This document shows positions 36,783-44,367 of a stretch of DNA of 64,000 nt, piece after piece. The stretch is from assembly GCF_024464655.1 (NCBI RefSeq), contig NZ_JANHAV010000009.1:1-64000 (forward strand), read 5' to 3'. A program made the translations under genes and the position numbers. Numbering within the stretch: the first letter of the stretch is position 1; each line of letters opens with the position of its first letter. The stretch is from Halobellus inordinatus. Its GTDB lineage: Archaea; Halobacteriota; Halobacteria; Halobacteriales; Haloferacaceae. The notes beneath the pieces are model-generated. The model was not told the DNA's origin. It did no database searches and worked only from the letters and a program-made list of their open reading frames with translations.

Positions 36783-38021
36783 CTACGCCTCGTCGAATAG
36801 TTCCTCGCCGTCGACCATTCGCTCCGCGACGGCGTCCATATCGAGCGTCACGCCGAGACCGGGCGTTTCGGGGACCTCGATCGAGCCGTTCTCGATAACC
36901 GTCTCCTCGACGAGTTCGTCCCACCAGCCGAGTTCGTAGGAGTGATACTCGACGGCCAGCGCGTTCGGAATCGCCGCGCCGACGTGGGCAGCCGCCATCG
37001 TGGCGACGGGCGAGGCGACGTTGTGCATCGCGACGGGAACGTAATACTGGTTCGCGACGTCGGCGATCTTCCGCGTCTCGCGCATCCCGCCGACTTTCGG
37101 CAGATCGGGGGCGACGATGTCGACCGCCTGATTTTCGATCAGCCGGCGCACCTCCGTGACGCGATAGCGATTCTCGCCGACGGTGATTGGCGTCGTCGTC
37201 GACTTCGTGACTTCCTCTTGGACGTCGAGGTTCTCCGGCGGGACGGGGTCTTCGAGCCACCAGACGTCGAAGTCTTCGATCGCGGCCGCGAGGCGCTTTG
37301 CGGACCCACCCGAGAACGTCCAGTGGCAATCGAAGGCGACGTCGGCGCGGTCCTTCACACGCTCTGTGACCTGCTCGACGATCTCGGCTTTGTGTCGGAT
37401 CTCACCGGGACGGAGATGCCGGTTCGCGCGGTCTTTCTCCAGCCCCGAGGGCACGTCGAGGTCGAACTTCAGCGCGTCGTAGCCGAGTTCCTCGACGACG
37501 CGCTCGGCCTCGTCGGCGCAGGCCTCCGGGTCGGCCTCGTCTTCGGTGTGGCAGTCACAGTAGACACGCATCTCGTCGCGGTACTTGCCGCCGAGCAGTT
37601 GGTACGCCGGGAGTTCGAGAATCTTCCCTGCGAGGTCGTGCAGGGCGACTTCGATGCCCGAGATGGCCGTGACAGTGACGCCCTCGACTGAGCCCTCGCC
37701 GGACATCTTCTGGATCAGGTGTTCGTACAATCGGTCGATGTCGAGGGGGTTCTCGCCGACGATCATCGGCTTCATCCGCTGGATGAGTTCCGGCACGCCG
37801 GCCCCCCAGTAGGCCTCGCCAGTCCCGACGATGCCGGCGTCGGTGTAGACCCGCACGAGCGTCCACGGGAAGTTCCCGTCGACCATCGTCGTCTGCACGT
37901 CGGTGATCTCGACGTCGCGGCCGCCACCGCGTTTCGCCGTCACGCCCATCGTCTCCGCGGAGAGCTCTCGCATCGTGTACTCCGCGTTCGGGTCGTGCAG
38001 CTCGGAGTAATCCGTTCCCAT
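36783..38021 (-). CDS. Enolase-superfamily sugar-acid dehydratase (XacD-like xylonate/arabinonate dehydratase)
   Basis: This 412-residue mandelate racemase/muconate lactonising enzyme starts MGTDYSELHDPNAEYTMREL. The capping domain is VRVYTDAGIVGTGEAYWGAGVPEL. The barrel holds the catalytic Lys region YDALKFDLDVPSG, metal ligands in VAFDCHWTFSG, WWLEDPVPPENLD and ITVGENRYR, and the His base in VAMHNVASPVATM. It strongly recalls haloarchaeal XacD, which dehydrates D-xylonate to 2-keto-3-deoxyxylonate; L-arabinonate or gluconate are alternatives. No pentose transporter or dehydrogenase gene is nearby. Confidence 0.82.
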   Translation of the reverse strand: MGTDYSELHDPNAEYTMRELSAETMGVTAKRGGGRDVEITDVQTTMVDGNFPWTLVRVYTDAGIVGTGEAYWGAGVPELIQRMKPMIVGENPLDIDRLYEHLIQKMSGEGSVEGVTVTAISGIEVALHDLAGKILELPAYQLLGGKYRDEMRVYCDCHTEDEADPEACADEAERVVEELGYDALKFDLDVPSGLEKDRANRHLRPGEIRHKAEIVEQVTERVKDRADVAFDCHWTFSGGSAKRLAAAIEDFDVWWLEDPVPPENLDVQEEVTKSTTTPITVGENRYRVTEVRRLIENQAVDIVAPDLPKVGGMRETRKIADVANQYYVPVAMHNVASPVATMAAAHVGAAIPNALAVEYHSYELGWWDELVEETVIENGSIEVPETPGLGVTLDMDAVAERMVDGEELFDEA

Positions 38022-38077
38022 AGCAGTCGATTTACTCGGTACAGTGAAAGTCTTTGGTCGTCGGCCGGCAGTCGATC

Positions 38078-38695
38078 TCACTCCGGCGGCGGACGGTTGT
38101 GAACGCCGATCCGCGCCTGCTCGTGCGACCGGTAGTGAAACACGGCGGAGACGGAGAAACTGAGTACGACGAGTCCCGCCCAGCCGGCGTCGGGGAGCAG
38201 CCCGAACGGGAAGAAATCGAGCCACGCGACGAGCAGGAGGGCGGCGCTGACGGCTGACAGCGCCAGATAGTACTCGTGCCAGGGGAGGTCGTTGCCCCGC
38301 ACGACATCCAGATAAATATTGACCTCCTCTTTGGCGGCTGTCGGCCGAACCGTTCCGCGGTCTTTGTCGTAGACGACGAGCCCGGCGTTGTGAAGTTTCG
38401 GCAGGTGAAGCTGTTGGAGTGCCGTATAGACCGACTTTCGATCCTCACGAGCGACTCGCTCGACGGTCGTTCCCTTCTCCCAGGCGGCGACTGTCTCCGC
38501 CAGCGACCCGATGTCGTGGGCGTCCGACCCCGAAAGAACCCGCAACACGTACCGCCGCCGGTGATTCGCGAGCACCTCGAAGAGTTCCTCCTCGGAGAGG
38601 GACTCTACCGACCCGTCGGGTTCTGGGTCGAGTGTCGCGGGCCGCACACTAACGCCAGAAGGTTTCACGTAACGGACATTATCTTTCGACAGCAT
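38078..38695 (-). CDS. DUF7344-type winged-helix membrane protein
   Basis: The 205-residue protein has an N-terminal winged-helix domain (ELFEVLANHRRRYVLRVLSG ... ALQQLHLPKLHNAGLVVYDKDRGTVRPT), a linker (EVNIYLDVVRGNDLPWHEYY) and two C-terminal transmembrane helices, so it is probably a membrane-tethered DNA-binding regulator. It is the most divergent of three such genes in the window; the others are at 40368 and 52885. The IS605-type relic sits about 90 bp upstream of its start. Confidence 0.75.
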   Translation of the reverse strand: MLSKDNVRYVKPSGVSVRPATLDPEPDGSVESLSEEELFEVLANHRRRYVLRVLSGSDAHDIGSLAETVAAWEKGTTVERVAREDRKSVYTALQQLHLPKLHNAGLVVYDKDRGTVRPTAAKEEVNIYLDVVRGNDLPWHEYYLALSAVSAALLLVAWLDFFPFGLLPDAGWAGLVVLSFSVSAVFHYRSHEQARIGVHNRPPPE

Positions 38696-38782
38696 AAGTA
38701 TCTCCCTTCGTGTTACGGAAGCATCACGTCAAGTAGCACGAGAATACCGGATCCGTCACTTATACGCTGAACAGGCGCAATA

Positions 38783-39279
38783 CCACGGCGTTCACGCCGT
38801 GGATACGCGCCGTCACTTGGGAGAGCACCCACGTTCGACAGCACTCTGAGTTTCGGAATACTGGCGTTTAAGTGACAGGCAACCGTGTTAATGGATAGGA
38901 ATCGGTCGGAACGGAGCGGATTCCGAACCGTCCTTCGGAGGTGGCCTGTCCACCCATCTAATGAGACAGTATCCGAAAGAGCAGACGGTGAACGTCACAT
39001 CCTCGAAGGGTGTGCCCATGTGCCGACTGCCCAAAGCGAGTCAGACGATACCCCCGAGTCTGCTGACGCCTGCTGGCGTCCCCGTGGCCAAAACAACACC
39101 GGGACGCCGAACACGGTCGAGGATAGGGGTACCGGCGGCTTGGCACCGCCAGCAGTCTACCAGTCCGATACTGTGGGACTACCCGCGCCCGAAAGGGCTG
39201 GTAGTCCGGTGATTGGGCTGCGAACCTGAAACTCCCACCGCTCGGGATTCCTCCGCGTTTACGCGGAGGAGGATGTCAA
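38783..39279 (+). mobile_element. Decayed IS200/IS605 (IS1341-type) element with omega-RNA-like right end
   Basis: The left end has the palindrome CCACGGCG-TTCA-CGCCGTGG (38783-38802). The right end has the 10-bp hairpin TCCTCCGCGT-TT-ACGCGGAGGA (39249-39270), followed by GGATGTCAAG, the kind of end I recall for haloarchaeal IS605-type elements. Only a 114-codon plus-strand frame ending at 39229 survives; its tail looks like the C-terminal extension of a TnpB, and the RuvC core is gone. Two strong hairpins lie near the right end, GGCGG/CCGCC near 39133-39149 and GGACTACC...GGTAGTCC with a GCCC-GAAA-GGGC tip (39176-39207), consistent with an omega-RNA scaffold. The exact outer boundaries are uncertain. 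Confidence 0.6.
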
Positions 39280-39284
39280 GTAGT

Positions 39285-39295
39285 GATTAGCTATG
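39285..39295 (+). promoter_or_regulatory. GATTAGCTATG motif, copy 1
   Basis: The motif lies 27 nt before the frameshifted zinc-ribbon gene and is shared with sites at 41276, 46970 and 51906. The relic element ends just upstream and may have separated it from older promoter DNA. Confidence 0.35.
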
Positions 39296-39321
39296 CCGCC
39301 ACTCTACGAAGCATTCGCGTG

Positions 39322-40145
39322 ATGAGGATCGCCGGCGAGCGGAAGATACAGTGGCGGCGGCCGGAGTACACCGGGCCGAACAGATGCCTCGCGTGTACTG
39401 CCGTCAGCGTCGCACTAACCGGAGTTCTGGCTGTCGGCATCAGTTTCGTCAGCGTTCCGGTCGGCGTCGCTGTCGGCGTGGTCGGACTCGCGGCGATCTA
39501 TTTCCGCGGGTACCTCGTGCCGGGGACGCCGACGCTGACCAAGCGGCACCTCCCCGTTTCGGTGCTCCAACTGTTCGACGGGCACGACACTCCGGAGGTC
39601 ACGTTCGGCGCGGGACCGTCCGCGGTCGTCGATATCGAGCGGTTTCTGGGCGACGTCGGCGCTCTCGAACCGTGCCGAGGTGGCGGGGACCTGTGTCTCT
39701 CGCCGAGATTTCGAGATGCGTGGTTCGAGCAGATCGACCGGGTAAATCCGGATGACGCGGTCGAATTGCTCTTCGAGGGCACCGTCGGCGACCAGCCCGT
39801 TTCGACAGCGCGGCGATCGCACGCGTTCGTCGCGATGGCCGATTCGGTGACGGTCGGCAAGTGGGAGTCAGAAGCCGCGTTCCTCGCTGACTGCGCCGCG
39901 GACGCAGTGCTTCGTGACCGCACTGCGGCCAGACGGAGGTTCAGCGAGAGGCACGTTTGGAGGTGCTCGGCGCGCTTCGACTGTGGCTCGATCGCTGCCC
40001 CGCCTGCGGTGGAGTGATTTCGCTCGACGGGGAGACGGTCGAGTCGTGTTGTCGGTCCTTCGAGGTCGTCGCCGCGACGTGTAACGAGTGTGGGACGCGG
40101 GTGTTCGAGGCGCGGCTCCCGCCGGGTGAAGTCCAGGTAGAGTGA
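39322..40145 (+). pseudogene. Frameshifted zinc-ribbon membrane protein, paralogue of 51942-52766
   Basis: The first frame (MRIAGERKIQWRRPEYTGPN to about 39945) and a second frame (EVLGALRLWLDRCPACGGVI to the TGA at 40145) together align with the whole of the intact 274-residue paralogue. Comparison shows one nucleotide missing near 39940-39957, where the intact copy reads LDYETRLEVLGAL. The N-terminal half has two transmembrane helices and the YFRGYLVPGTPTLTKRHLP motif. The C-terminal half keeps the zinc-ribbon Cys. It is a recent pseudogene, a sequencing error, or a recoding site; decay is the simplest reading. Confidence 0.75.
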
Positions 40146-40288
40146 CGTTACGAGACAGTAATGTGACTCGGTCAAAGCAGCAATCGATCGTATTTCTCTG
40201 TCAAATCGGTTCCGGCTACCGACGGAGAGACCGTTTGGTCGGCGGTTCGGGCAGTGGGACAATAGCGCGGGCAGTGAGCGAGCGTTCA

Positions 40289-40367
40289 TACTGTCGGACA
40301 GCAGTTCGTGAATGATGTTGGCACCCACGGGATGCCGATGATTTTCACATAGTTCTGTCCGACAGTA
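40289..40367. mobile_element. 79-bp MITE, copy A
   Basis: Ends are TACTGTCGGACAG and CTGTCCGACAGTA, with a nested hairpin around GGCACCCACGGGATGCC (loop imperfect). TCA duplications stand at 40286-40288 and 40368-40370. The right TCA is the stop codon (TGA on the minus strand) of the DUF7344 gene. It is the same length as copies B (41022) and C (59688). Confidence 0.75.
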
Positions 40368-40904
40368 TCAGGACAATCGGGAGAGGTAGAACCACCGATG
40401 TGACCAGATCTGATAGAGCGCCGAGCCTGCGATGATCGCGAGGAACGCGCTCGCGAAGACGAGCGGGTCGACCGCAGCGAACAACGGCACGCCGGTGAGC
40501 GAGAGCACGACGAGAAACAGCGCGAGCGTTCCTAGCGTCCGGTAGTACGTCGCCCAGGTGACGCCGTACTTCGTCACGACCTCCATATACACGTCGACCG
40601 TGCGTGCCTCCTTGCGGAGTCTGATCGTCTTTCGATTACGATCGTAGTCGACGACGCCGGCCGAATCCAGTCGAGGCAGATGACTCTGGTGCAGCGAGAT
40701 GTAGACACTATCGCGGATGTTCCGCGGCGCCGGTGATTCCCCCGTCTCGATTTCGGCGATCTCCTCGGCGAGGTCCCGGAGCATCACCTCGCGCCCGCGA
40801 TCCTGGAGGTACTTGATCGCGTACCGACGTCGATCGTTGCGAAGTAAGTCGTGAATATCCGTTTCTGAGATTCTTTGTCTCGTGGATTGTGATCTATAGC
40901 TCAT
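40368..40904 (-). CDS. DUF7344-type winged-helix membrane protein, left copy
   Basis: The 178-residue protein starts MSYRSQSTRQRISETDIHDL and is nearly identical in layout to the protein at 52885: a winged helix (LLRNDRRRYAIKYLQDRGREVMLRDLAEEIAEIE ... VYISLHQSHLPRLDSAGVVDYDRNRKTIRL), the linker VDVYMEVVTKYGVTWATYYR, then two transmembrane helices. It is likely a membrane-bound regulator. It is convergent with the frameshifted zinc-ribbon gene, the same arrangement as at the right edge of the island. Its stop codon is part of the MITE A target duplication. Confidence 0.8.
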   Translation of the reverse strand: MSYRSQSTRQRISETDIHDLLRNDRRRYAIKYLQDRGREVMLRDLAEEIAEIETGESPAPRNIRDSVYISLHQSHLPRLDSAGVVDYDRNRKTIRLRKEARTVDVYMEVVTKYGVTWATYYRTLGTLALFLVVLSLTGVPLFAAVDPLVFASAFLAIIAGSALYQIWSHRWFYLSRLS

Positions 40905-40940
40905 ACCTGCCCTCGGGTAATTATTCATTGTTCACACAAG

Positions 40941-40950
40941 TATATAGTAA
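40941..40950 (-). promoter_or_regulatory. TATA region of the left DUF7344 gene
   Basis: On the minus strand GATTACTATATA is found here, and GATTACTATAT also precedes the paralogue at 53451-53461, about 36 nt before each start codon. The shared sequence indicates a conserved promoter. Confidence 0.5.
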
Positions 40951-41021
40951 TCATCTTCAAGAAAACAAAGCAGAAGCGCTGAACGTGTCGTTAACCGCGG
41001 ATCGATCCTCTTGGTATCTCA

Positions 41022-41100
41022 TACTGTCGGACAGCAGTTCGTGAACTATGTTGGCACCCACGGGGTGCCGATACGCTTCACATCGTTCTGTCCGACAGTA
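41022..41100. mobile_element. 79-bp MITE, copy B
   Basis: Same ends as copy A and a perfect nested hairpin GGCACC-CACG-GGTGCC. TCA duplications at 41019-41021 and 41101-41103. It lies in the intergenic region upstream of the first exported-protein gene. Confidence 0.78.
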
Positions 41101-41275
41101 TCACTCGGCGGCAGCAGGATCGTCTTTCCACTCTGATTTGCCGTTCAATGTCGTCATTCCCCGCTCGCCTCGGATCCGTCGATCTCCGAAGTCGATTCCG
41201 TTGTTTCTGCAGTCCACGAGCCTCCGAAACGTGGCGTTAAGCGCCCGTGAGCCCCGTTAGCCAGGAAAACTCGCA

Positions 41276-41286
41276 ATTAGCTATGG
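41276..41286 (+). promoter_or_regulatory. ATTAGCTATGG motif, copy 2
   Basis: The motif lies 44 nt before the structured leader of the first island gene. A TTAAGCG element is found about 40 nt upstream at 41237. The same motif precedes other island genes. Confidence 0.4.
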
Positions 41287-41319
41287 GGGTATGAGGGGTG
41301 GGGGTAGAGTGTGGAAACA

Positions 41320-41406
41320 CCCACTCAGGGCGCCGCGGCGGACCAGCGACGATCGGTCCTCGCGACGGCGGTTCGACTCCGCCGGTGGGCATCCCCCAAC
41401 GGGGGA
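41320..41406 (+). ncRNA. Cloverleaf 5' leader 1 (T-arm mimic plus start-proximal hairpin)
   Basis: The closing helix is CCCACT (41320-41325) with GGTGGG (41384-41389). It encloses CGCC/GGCG (41331-41340), GGACC/GGTCC (41340-41344 with 41355-41359) and GGCGG-TTCGACT-CCGCC (41367-41383), which is identical to a tRNA T-arm consensus. A separate hairpin CCCCC-AAC-GGGGG (41393-41405) ends 10 nt before the ATG. Leaders 2 and 3 have the same plan with different paired bases. No anticodon arm is present, so it is not a tRNA gene. It is called ncRNA as a cis-acting RNA element. Confidence 0.6.
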
Positions 41407-41415
41407 ACACAAACC

Positions 41416-42663
41416 ATGACAGAACGGTTCGAAATCTCACGACGGAAGGCACTGGCGGCTCTTGGAACGATCGGCGTCGCGTCTGCGGGCGCAGGACTCG
41501 GTACGAGCGCGCTGTTCACGGACGAGGAGTCGTTCGAGAATAACAACCTCGTGGCTGGTTCCCTCGACCTGTTCGTCGACTACTGGACGTCGTCGGATCA
41601 GGGCAGCTACGGAAGCAGTGTCGACAGTGGACGGGTGGACGGCGACGGAGACGCGATGTACGCGTACGAACTCTCCGACGTCAAGCCGGGCGACAGCGGT
41701 GCGCTGGCGTTCTGCCCGAAGATCGTCGACAACCCCGCCTGGCTCTGGCTGGGTTCGGGCGGCCTCGTCGACTACGAGAACGGCCAGACGGAACCCGAGA
41801 TGGACGCCGACGCGAGTGGCGGCGGCTCGATCGGCTCACCAAACGACGGCGCGGGGTCCGGCGAACTGAGCGAGTCTATCCAGGTCACGATCTCGTACGC
41901 GGAAGGCATCACCCCCATCGAAGAGGACGGAGACCTCGTCGGCTTCGAGTGCGTCGACCCGGTGGCGCTGAACAATCCCGAGGACTACACCCTCGCGGAC
42001 CTCAGCGATGAACTCCTCTTCGGCTTCCTGATGGACGTCGCGCGGGGCGAAGAAGGCCCGCAGCCGTACCCCGGCTCGCCCGACGTCGAGACGCAGACCG
42101 GCCCGTGTCTCTGCATCGAGTGGGAGCTCCCGATCGAGGTCGGCAACGAGATCCAGACCGACGCCCTCGACTTCGACTTCACCTTCGTCGCCGAGCAGTC
42201 GCGGCACAACGACTCGCCGATGAGCCCCTTCGTCGACGTCGACGCGTCGAGCACGGTCGTCACCCAGCCCGCTGACGCACAGGCCGGCTACCCCGGCTCC
42301 TTCACCCTCCGCGCGAACGAGAACGTCGTCGAAGTCGACCTCTCCGGCCTCGCGGAGTCCTTCCCCGCTGACACCGCCGGTATGGACAACGTCGGCGTGT
42401 TCCTCGGCGATGCAGGCGGGAACTACCAGGTCGAGGTGAAGCTCCAGTCCGACGGCACGTTCGTCCTCGCGAACAACAACGCTGGGGCATCGGTCGGTGA
42501 CTTCAGCCCGGTTCTCGACGGCGACATAATCCGGATGGACACGGCCGGATTCGGCTCCGTCGGCGTCATCGCGAACATCGTCGACGGCAACGCGAGCACC
42601 ACGCAGGCGGTCGCGACACCCGGCGACGACAGGCCGTGGCAGGGCCCGCTCTACGTCATCTGA
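41416..42663 (+). CDS. SipW-dependent-type exported protein, TasA/camelysin-like, with extra C-terminal domain
   Basis: The 415-residue protein starts MTERFEISRRKALAALGTIG with a Tat-like SRRK and a hydrophobic stretch ending in TSALFTDEES, the hallmark leader of TasA/camelysin proteins. The core runs VDYWTSSD..., ELSDVKPGDSGALAFCPKIVDNPAWLWLG and the end signature CIEWELPIEVGNEIQTD then FTFVAEQSRHND near residues 235-275. A further beta-rich domain of about 140 residues follows (STVVTQPADAQAGYPGSFTL...). Cys pairs are conserved with its neighbours. It is the first gene of the island and is led by a cloverleaf leader. A fibre subunit or cell-surface role is inferred. Confidence 0.82.
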   Translation: MTERFEISRRKALAALGTIGVASAGAGLGTSALFTDEESFENNNLVAGSLDLFVDYWTSSDQGSYGSSVDSGRVDGDGDAMYAYELSDVKPGDSGALAFCPKIVDNPAWLWLGSGGLVDYENGQTEPEMDADASGGGSIGSPNDGAGSGELSESIQVTISYAEGITPIEEDGDLVGFECVDPVALNNPEDYTLADLSDELLFGFLMDVARGEEGPQPYPGSPDVETQTGPCLCIEWELPIEVGNEIQTDALDFDFTFVAEQSRHNDSPMSPFVDVDASSTVVTQPADAQAGYPGSFTLRANENVVEVDLSGLAESFPADTAGMDNVGVFLGDAGGNYQVEVKLQSDGTFVLANNNAGASVGDFSPVLDGDIIRMDTAGFGSVGVIANIVDGNASTTQAVATPGDDRPWQGPLYVI

Positions 42664-42689
42664 GCCGGCGATTCCTGCACTGCGCTTCC

Positions 42690-42763
42690 CCCACCCCGGT
42701 GGACCGGCCCGACGGCGGGTCGTGACGGTTCGACTCCGTCGGTGGGTCTTCCCCGAACGGGGA
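42690..42763 (+). ncRNA. Cloverleaf 5' leader 2
   Basis: The closing helix is CCCACC (42690-42695) with GGTGGG (42741-42746). Inside are CCGG-TGGA-CCGG (42696-42707), CCCG-ACGG-CGGG (42708-42719) and the T-arm mimic GACGG-TTCGACT-CCGTC (42724-42740). The downstream hairpin TCCCC-GAAC-GGGGA is at 42750-42763. The stem bases differ from leaders 1 and 3 but stay paired, while loop TTCGACT is unchanged. Confidence 0.62.
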
Positions 42764-42794
42764 GCGTCCGCGGCCGGACGACGAACACAGACCA

Positions 42795-44249
42795 ATGACA
42801 GAACACGAATTCGACATCTCGCGGCGGAAAGTCCTCGGTGCACTCGGTGCGGTCGGCGTGGCCTCGGCCGGCGCCGGCCTCGGCACGAGCGCGCTGTTCA
42901 CGGACGACGAAACGTTCGAAAATAATCAGCTGACGGCGGGGAGTCTCGACCTCAAGCTCGACTACAAGTCGACGTACAGGGGCGGCCCCGGTCGGCTCGA
43001 CGCGATCAAAGCGATGGGCTACCCGGACGCCGAGGACCTCGGCGACGGCGTCTACCTCCTCGATCAGGCCCCCTCGCCGGCGGATATGCAGGCGTGGGAA
43101 GACCTCGTGACGGGCGAGGAGTTCCAGTTCTGTTCGCCGGAGGCCGACGAGTTCCTCGTCAACGGCGACGGCATCCCAGTGTTCACCCTCGAAGACGTCA
43201 AGCCGGGCGACTACGGCGAGGTGACGATCAGCATTCACATCTGTGACAACCCCGGCTGGCTAGAGATGGTCGGCGGCCTCCGCTCGAACGCAGAGATGGG
43301 TATGACCGAGCCCGAGATGGGCGTCGACGACCTCAACGCGGGCGAGATCGGCGAACTCGCCGACCGAATGCAGGTGCGAGTCTGGTACGACGAAGACTGC
43401 GACAACGTCTACGAGCCGACCGGCACCGGTGAACAGCAGGAACTGGAGGTCGCGCTCGTCAGCGACGTCTCCGGGTCGATGGGCGGCTCGCCGCTCTCGG
43501 CTCTGAAGACCGCCGCGAACGGGTTCGTCGACAACCTCTCCAGCCCGGACGAGGCCGCCGCCATCTCGTTTTCGACCACTGCGACGACCGACCAGGAACT
43601 GACGACGAACTACCAGGCGGTCAAGAACGCCATCAACAGCTACTCCGCGGGCGGCGGGACCTCGATCGCCGCAGGTATCGCCGAGGGAGCTGACGAACTG
43701 CTCAACGGCACGAACGCCACCGCTAGCGCGTCGAAAGTGATGATCCTGCTGAGCGACGGTCAGTCCAACGCATCGGCTGCACTCAGTGAGGCCGACGACG
43801 CCAAGGTCGCGGGCATCCGCATCTTCACGATCGCGCTCGGCAACGCAGACACGAGCCTCCTCGAAGACATCGCGACCTCGCCCGACGACGCGTTCATCGC
43901 GCCCAACCCCGCCGATCTCGACACCGTCTACGCGGAGATCGCGCAGGTCGTCCTCGCGGGCGAACTGCTGATCGCCGAAGGATCACTCGCGGACGTGATG
44001 GCGCTCCTCGAAGAGGGCGTCGAGCTCGACGGCGACCGCTCCGCCGAGGGTCGACAGCCGTACCCCGGCCAGACCACCCAGTGCGTCGGCTTCGAGTGGG
44101 AGCTCCCCATCGAGGTCGGCAACGACGTCCAGACGGACAGCGTCTCCTTCGACGTCGGCTTCAACGCCGTCCAGTCGCGCCACAACGAGATGGGCGACAG
44201 CCCCGGGGTCGCTGGCGGGATAAACGAGACGAACAACACGTCGCCGTAG
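42795..44249 (+). CDS. SipW-dependent-type exported protein with inserted von Willebrand A domain
   Basis: The 484-residue protein starts MTEHEFDISRRKVLGALGAV, with its leader ending TSALFTDDET. The TasA-like part (LEDVKPGDYGEVTISIHICDNPGWLEM ... VRVWYDEDCDN) is interrupted at about residue 215 by a vWA domain: DVSGSMGGSPLS is the MIDAS, with SFSTTATTD, GGGTSIAAGI and ILLSDGQSN, running to about 385. The TasA end returns as CVGFEWELPIEVGNDVQTDS and SRHNE. A metal-dependent adhesive domain is thus held in a loop of a fibre-type fold. It is preceded by cloverleaf leader 2 and follows the first gene by 131 nt. Confidence 0.87.
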   Translation: MTEHEFDISRRKVLGALGAVGVASAGAGLGTSALFTDDETFENNQLTAGSLDLKLDYKSTYRGGPGRLDAIKAMGYPDAEDLGDGVYLLDQAPSPADMQAWEDLVTGEEFQFCSPEADEFLVNGDGIPVFTLEDVKPGDYGEVTISIHICDNPGWLEMVGGLRSNAEMGMTEPEMGVDDLNAGEIGELADRMQVRVWYDEDCDNVYEPTGTGEQQELEVALVSDVSGSMGGSPLSALKTAANGFVDNLSSPDEAAAISFSTTATTDQELTTNYQAVKNAINSYSAGGGTSIAAGIAEGADELLNGTNATASASKVMILLSDGQSNASAALSEADDAKVAGIRIFTIALGNADTSLLEDIATSPDDAFIAPNPADLDTVYAEIAQVVLAGELLIAEGSLADVMALLEEGVELDGDRSAEGRQPYPGQTTQCVGFEWELPIEVGNDVQTDSVSFDVGFNAVQSRHNEMGDSPGVAGGINETNNTSP

Positions 44250-44270
44250 CACGGGTGCTGGCGACGTTCA

Positions 44271-44359
44271 ACCTCGTGCCGGTGCTTCGCAACCTCGGTT
44301 GCGAGCGGCCACGGCCGCGACGCGGTTCGACTCCGCGACGGGGTGTCCCCCGCAGGGGA
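44271..44359 (+). ncRNA. Cloverleaf 5' leader 3
   Basis: The closing helix is ACCTCGT (44271-44277) with ACGGGGT (44338-44344), seven pairs including one G-U. It encloses TCGCAACC/GGTTGCGA (44287-44304), GCGGCC/GGCCGC (44305-44318) and the T-arm mimic CGCGG-TTCGACT-CCGCG (44321-44337). The downstream hairpin TCCCC-CGCA-GGGGA is at 44346-44359, 8 nt before the ATG. The helix sequence is fully different from leaders 1 and 2, yet the pairing is kept. Confidence 0.62.
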
Positions 44360-44367
44360 ACTCACCT

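Noticed and set aside
41101-41250. Minus-strand frame ending MTTLNGKSEWKDDPAAAE with TGA at the MITE B edge
   Set aside because: It is about 45 codons open, has no promoter, and its only ATG gives 18 residues. There is not enough support for a gene.
41320-41390. tRNA gene suggested by GGTTCGACTCC and a 70-nt cloverleaf
   Set aside because: There is no 7-nt anticodon loop on a 5-bp stem, no D-loop GG, and the three copies differ in length (70, 57 and 74 nt). They all sit just before start codons.
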